This document shows positions 63,979 through 64,000 of a stretch of 64,000 bases of DNA, piece after piece. The notes under the pieces are model-generated. The model worked only from the letters and a program-made list of their open reading frames with translations. It did no database searches and had not been told where the DNA came from. The DNA is from Mesorhizobium sp. DCY119 (lineage in GTDB: Bacteria; Pseudomonadota; Alphaproteobacteria; Rhizobiales; Rhizobiaceae): NCBI RefSeq assembly GCF_003590645.1, contig NZ_CP031834.1, positions 1,922,501 to 1,986,500 on the forward strand, read 5' to 3'. The position numbers and the translations under genes were made by a program. The first letter of the stretch is position 1; every line of letters begins with the position of its first letter.

Positions 63979-64000
63979 ACCCGCGCAAGGGGCGCGGGTT
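63979..64000 (+). terminator. Terminator at the right edge
   Basis: ACCCGCGC and GCGCGGGT form a perfect 8-bp stem and the first T of a possible U run is the last visible base. It follows the 50-residue gene by 23 bp. Confidence 0.7.

Overview
The window is a high-GC chromosomal segment from an alphaproteobacterium of the order Hyphomicrobiales. It looks most like the Mesorhizobium/Aminobacter (Phyllobacteriaceae) group. Pointers are the many ABC importers for amino acids and polyamines, a branched-chain keto acid dehydrogenase next to a Lrp regulator and leucine dehydrogenase, a one-polypeptide SecDF, an intergenic 30-bp inverted-repeat element of a kind common in Mesorhizobium, and an sRNA with the architecture of the rhizobial alpha-r14 (NfeR1) family. 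The placement is inferred from gene content, not from a search. I saw no rRNA, tRNA, CRISPR array, prophage or insertion sequence.

Layout. (1) 1-14.6 kb, almost all minus strand: a catabolic and uptake regulon. It has an aldehyde dehydrogenase (cut by the left edge), aldo/keto reductase, GntR/UTRA regulator, carboxymuconolactone-decarboxylase-like protein, class III CoA-transferase, GST-like protein, alpha/beta hydrolase, enoyl-CoA hydratase and a fused hydratase/3-hydroxyacyl-CoA dehydrogenase. A divergent alpha/beta-hydrolase homologue lacks the nucleophile serine. A Liv-type ABC importer follows. The parts suggest import of an acid, CoA activation by transfer and beta-oxidation-like breakdown; the substrate is unknown. 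A GCTA/TAGC-type motif at three promoters may be the GntR operator. (2) 14.6-19.7 kb: an ArnC/ArnT-like lipid glycosylation operon with a PepSY protein, divergent from an OmpR-type two-component system. (3) 19.8-23.0 kb: modABC with an upstream Mo-box and a short ModE. (4) 23.1-31.4 kb: bkd complex (E3, E2, E1beta, E1alpha), Lrp regulator, leucine dehydrogenase, then arginase divergent from its own Lrp-type regulator. (5) 31.4-39.4 kb: cspA, small proteins, and a polyamine-type importer with a PuuB-like oxidase and an XRE-cupin regulator.

(6) 39.4-48.4 kb: ribH under an FMN riboswitch, glpD, ilvD, a fosmidomycin-resistance-type MFS exporter and secDF. (7) 48.6-61.0 kb: two tandem class C beta-lactamase-fold hydrolases, an amidase and a second polyamine-type ABC importer with a YtcJ-like amidohydrolase, divergent from an acetylpolyamine-deacetylase-like protein and an aldehyde dehydrogenase. 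This suggests uptake and stepwise hydrolysis of amide-linked or acylated amines. (8) 61.0-64.0 kb: the repeat element, the anti-Shine-Dalgarno sRNA, an Xre/RES toxin-antitoxin pair and three very small genes, two of which share an upstream TCTACAA motif.

Starts were chosen from Shine-Dalgarno sequences, spacing to the upstream gene and family length. Several differ from the longest open frame and several use GTG or TTG. Functional names rest on motif recognition, without any database search.
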